From: Hyphomicrobiales bacterium
Lineage (GTDB): Bacteria; Pseudomonadota; Alphaproteobacteria; Rhodobacterales; Rhodobacteraceae
Length of the DNA: 6,326 nt
Direction of reading: 5' to 3'
Assembly (NCBI GenBank): GCA_003558415.1
Contig: PWLT01000314.1
Span: forward strand, 1 to 6,326
Positions within the stretch are counted from its first letter, which is position 1. Each line of letters begins with the position of its first letter. The notes beneath the pieces were generated by a model that had not been told where the DNA came from, made no database searches, and was given only the letters and a program-made list of their open reading frames with translations. The position numbers were made by a program, and so were the translations under genes. Of the stretch, positions 5,348 to 6,326 are shown one piece after another.

Positions 5348-6326
5348 ATGACAGCCAAGACAGCGATCGTCGGAGTGGGGCGCACCCCCTACAGCCGAAC
5401 CAAACCCGGTGAACGGATCTACACTGTGGACGAATACATCGCCTGGGCCGCCGATCTGGCGCTTGATCATGCGGGGATGTCCAAGAAGGATTTCGATGGC
5501 CAGGGCCTCGCCGTCGCCCATGCAGAGGCCGCGCACACGGTCAATTGGGCCGCCGCAACGGCGGAGAATCTGGGGCTGACGCCCAGGGCGCTGCTGCGCG
5601 GCGACCAGGGAGGTGCCAGTGCTGCCTCGCTGCTGGTGCGCGCCGCCGCGATGATCGAGGCAGGCATCGTCGATCGCTTCCTGGTCGTGGGGGCCGACAC
5701 GCCGCTGAGCATTCCCTCGGTCGCGCCGGGGTTGCCGCTCTCGCCCGAGCGCACGCGCGGTGTCTACTGGGATTTCCAGGGGCCGTTCGGCGTGATGGGC
5801 GCGACGGCGCAGTTCGGCCTTGCACAGACCCGCTACATGCATGATGCGGGCATCACGCAGGAGCAGCTTGCCAAGATTGCCGTGACGACGCGCTATCACG
5901 CCTCGCTCAACCCCGGCGCGATCTACCGCAAGCCCTACACGACCGAGGAATACCTGCAATCGCGCATGCTGTCGGATCCGATGCGCCTGTTCGACTGTGT
6001 TCCGGTGGTCAATGGCGGGCTCGCCTATGTCGTCACTTCCGCCAAGACGGCGCGGCAGGTAAGCCAGCGCCCGGCCTACATGCTGGGCCACGGCGAGGTG
6101 AACAACTACTATGCCGGCCCGCGCAGCCACCCCGACATCACCGTCACCGGATTCGTCGAGGCCGCGCCGGAGGCTTTCGCCATGGCCGGTGTCGGCCCGC
6201 GCGATGTCGATGTGTTCCTGCCCTATGACGACTTTCCCTTCGTCGTGATGCTCCAGCTTGAGCATTACGGCTTCTGCGGGCGCGGCGAGGGCGGGCGCTT
6301 CGTCGAGCAGACGGATCTGAGCTTTC
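5348..6326 (+). CDS. Thiolase-like protein (SCP-x/lipid-transfer thiolase family) lacking the nucleophilic cysteine, 3' truncated
   Basis: The frame is open from the ATG at 5348 to the window edge, giving 326 complete residues with no stop. The N terminus TAIVGVGRTPYSR (5-17), the segment AAAMIEAGIVDRFLVVGAD (99-117), DCVPVVNGGLAYVV (216-229) and PYDDFPFVVMLQLEHYGFCG (292-311) followed by RGEGGRFVE place it with SCP-x-type thiolase homologues. In thiolases the region at about 85-95 carries the acylated cysteine (C-A/S-x-G). Here it reads GDQGGASAAS, with Gly near the nucleophile position, and the first cysteine of the protein is residue 217. Thiolytic cleavage by the normal mechanism is therefore unlikely. 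Known cysteine-lacking relatives include the Ltp2-type steroid side-chain retro-aldolases, which work with a DUF35/OB-fold partner usually encoded next door. A partner gene just past the right edge would be expected. The ribosome binding site is GGGAGGAG at 5330-5337. Family assignment is firm; the aldolase role is inference. Confidence 0.88.
   Translation, partial: MTAKTAIVGVGRTPYSRTKPGERIYTVDEYIAWAADLALDHAGMSKKDFDGQGLAVAHAEAAHTVNWAAATAENLGLTPRALLRGDQGGASAASLLVRAAAMIEAGIVDRFLVVGADTPLSIPSVAPGLPLSPERTRGVYWDFQGPFGVMGATAQFGLAQTRYMHDAGITQEQLAKIAVTTRYHASLNPGAIYRKPYTTEEYLQSRMLSDPMRLFDCVPVVNGGLAYVVTSAKTARQVSQRPAYMLGHGEVNNYYAGPRSHPDITVTGFVEAAPEAFAMAGVGPRDVDVFLPYDDFPFVVMLQLEHYGFCGRGEGGRFVEQTDLSF

Noticed and set aside
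5321..6265. Minus-strand frame of 314 codons at the right end
   Set aside because: It is antisense to the thiolase-like gene, whose protein matches a known family along its entire visible length.

Overview
The window is a dense catabolic gene cluster, all on the + strand, from a high-GC proteobacterium. A Rhodobacterales/Paracoccus-like alphaproteobacterium is my best guess, from base composition, codon use and protein style; this is inference, not proof. No RNA gene, CRISPR array or insertion sequence is visible, and no stretch over 300 bases lacks a gene.

Layout: (1) 3-86, the last 27 codons of a conventional thiolase; (2) 83-1264, an acyl-CoA dehydrogenase of the glutaryl-CoA dehydrogenase (GcdH) group, overlapping the thiolase stop by ATGA; (3) 1297-3417, a fused NDP-forming acyl-CoA synthetase; (4) 3508-4425, an AEC-family carboxylate permease; (5) 4538-5305, an enoyl-CoA hydratase/isomerase (crotonase) protein; (6) 5348 to the right edge, a thiolase-like protein of the SCP-x/lipid-transfer type, cut by the window end. 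Every gene from (3) on has a purine-rich ribosome binding site. Intergenic gaps are -4, 32, 90, 112 and 42 bases, so the transporter sits between the two largest gaps.

Together the genes read as a beta-oxidation-like route for an imported carboxylic acid: uptake (AEC permease), ATP-dependent CoA activation, alpha,beta-dehydrogenation, hydration, then carbon-carbon cleavage. The actual substrate cannot be read from the sequence.

Two points deserve a second look. The GcdH-like enzyme keeps the catalytic Glu371 and the carboxylate-binding Arg97. It has Leu370 where decarboxylating glutaryl-CoA dehydrogenases have a key Tyr, and Gly101 where the human enzyme has a substrate-binding Ser. This suggests a non-decarboxylating enzyme or one with a different substrate. 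The thiolase-like protein at the right edge has no cysteine before residue 217, so it lacks the thiolase nucleophile. It is more likely a retro-aldolase of the Ltp2 type, or another non-thiolytic enzyme. A hydratase followed by such an aldolase would cleave a 3-hydroxyacyl-CoA without a 3-keto intermediate.
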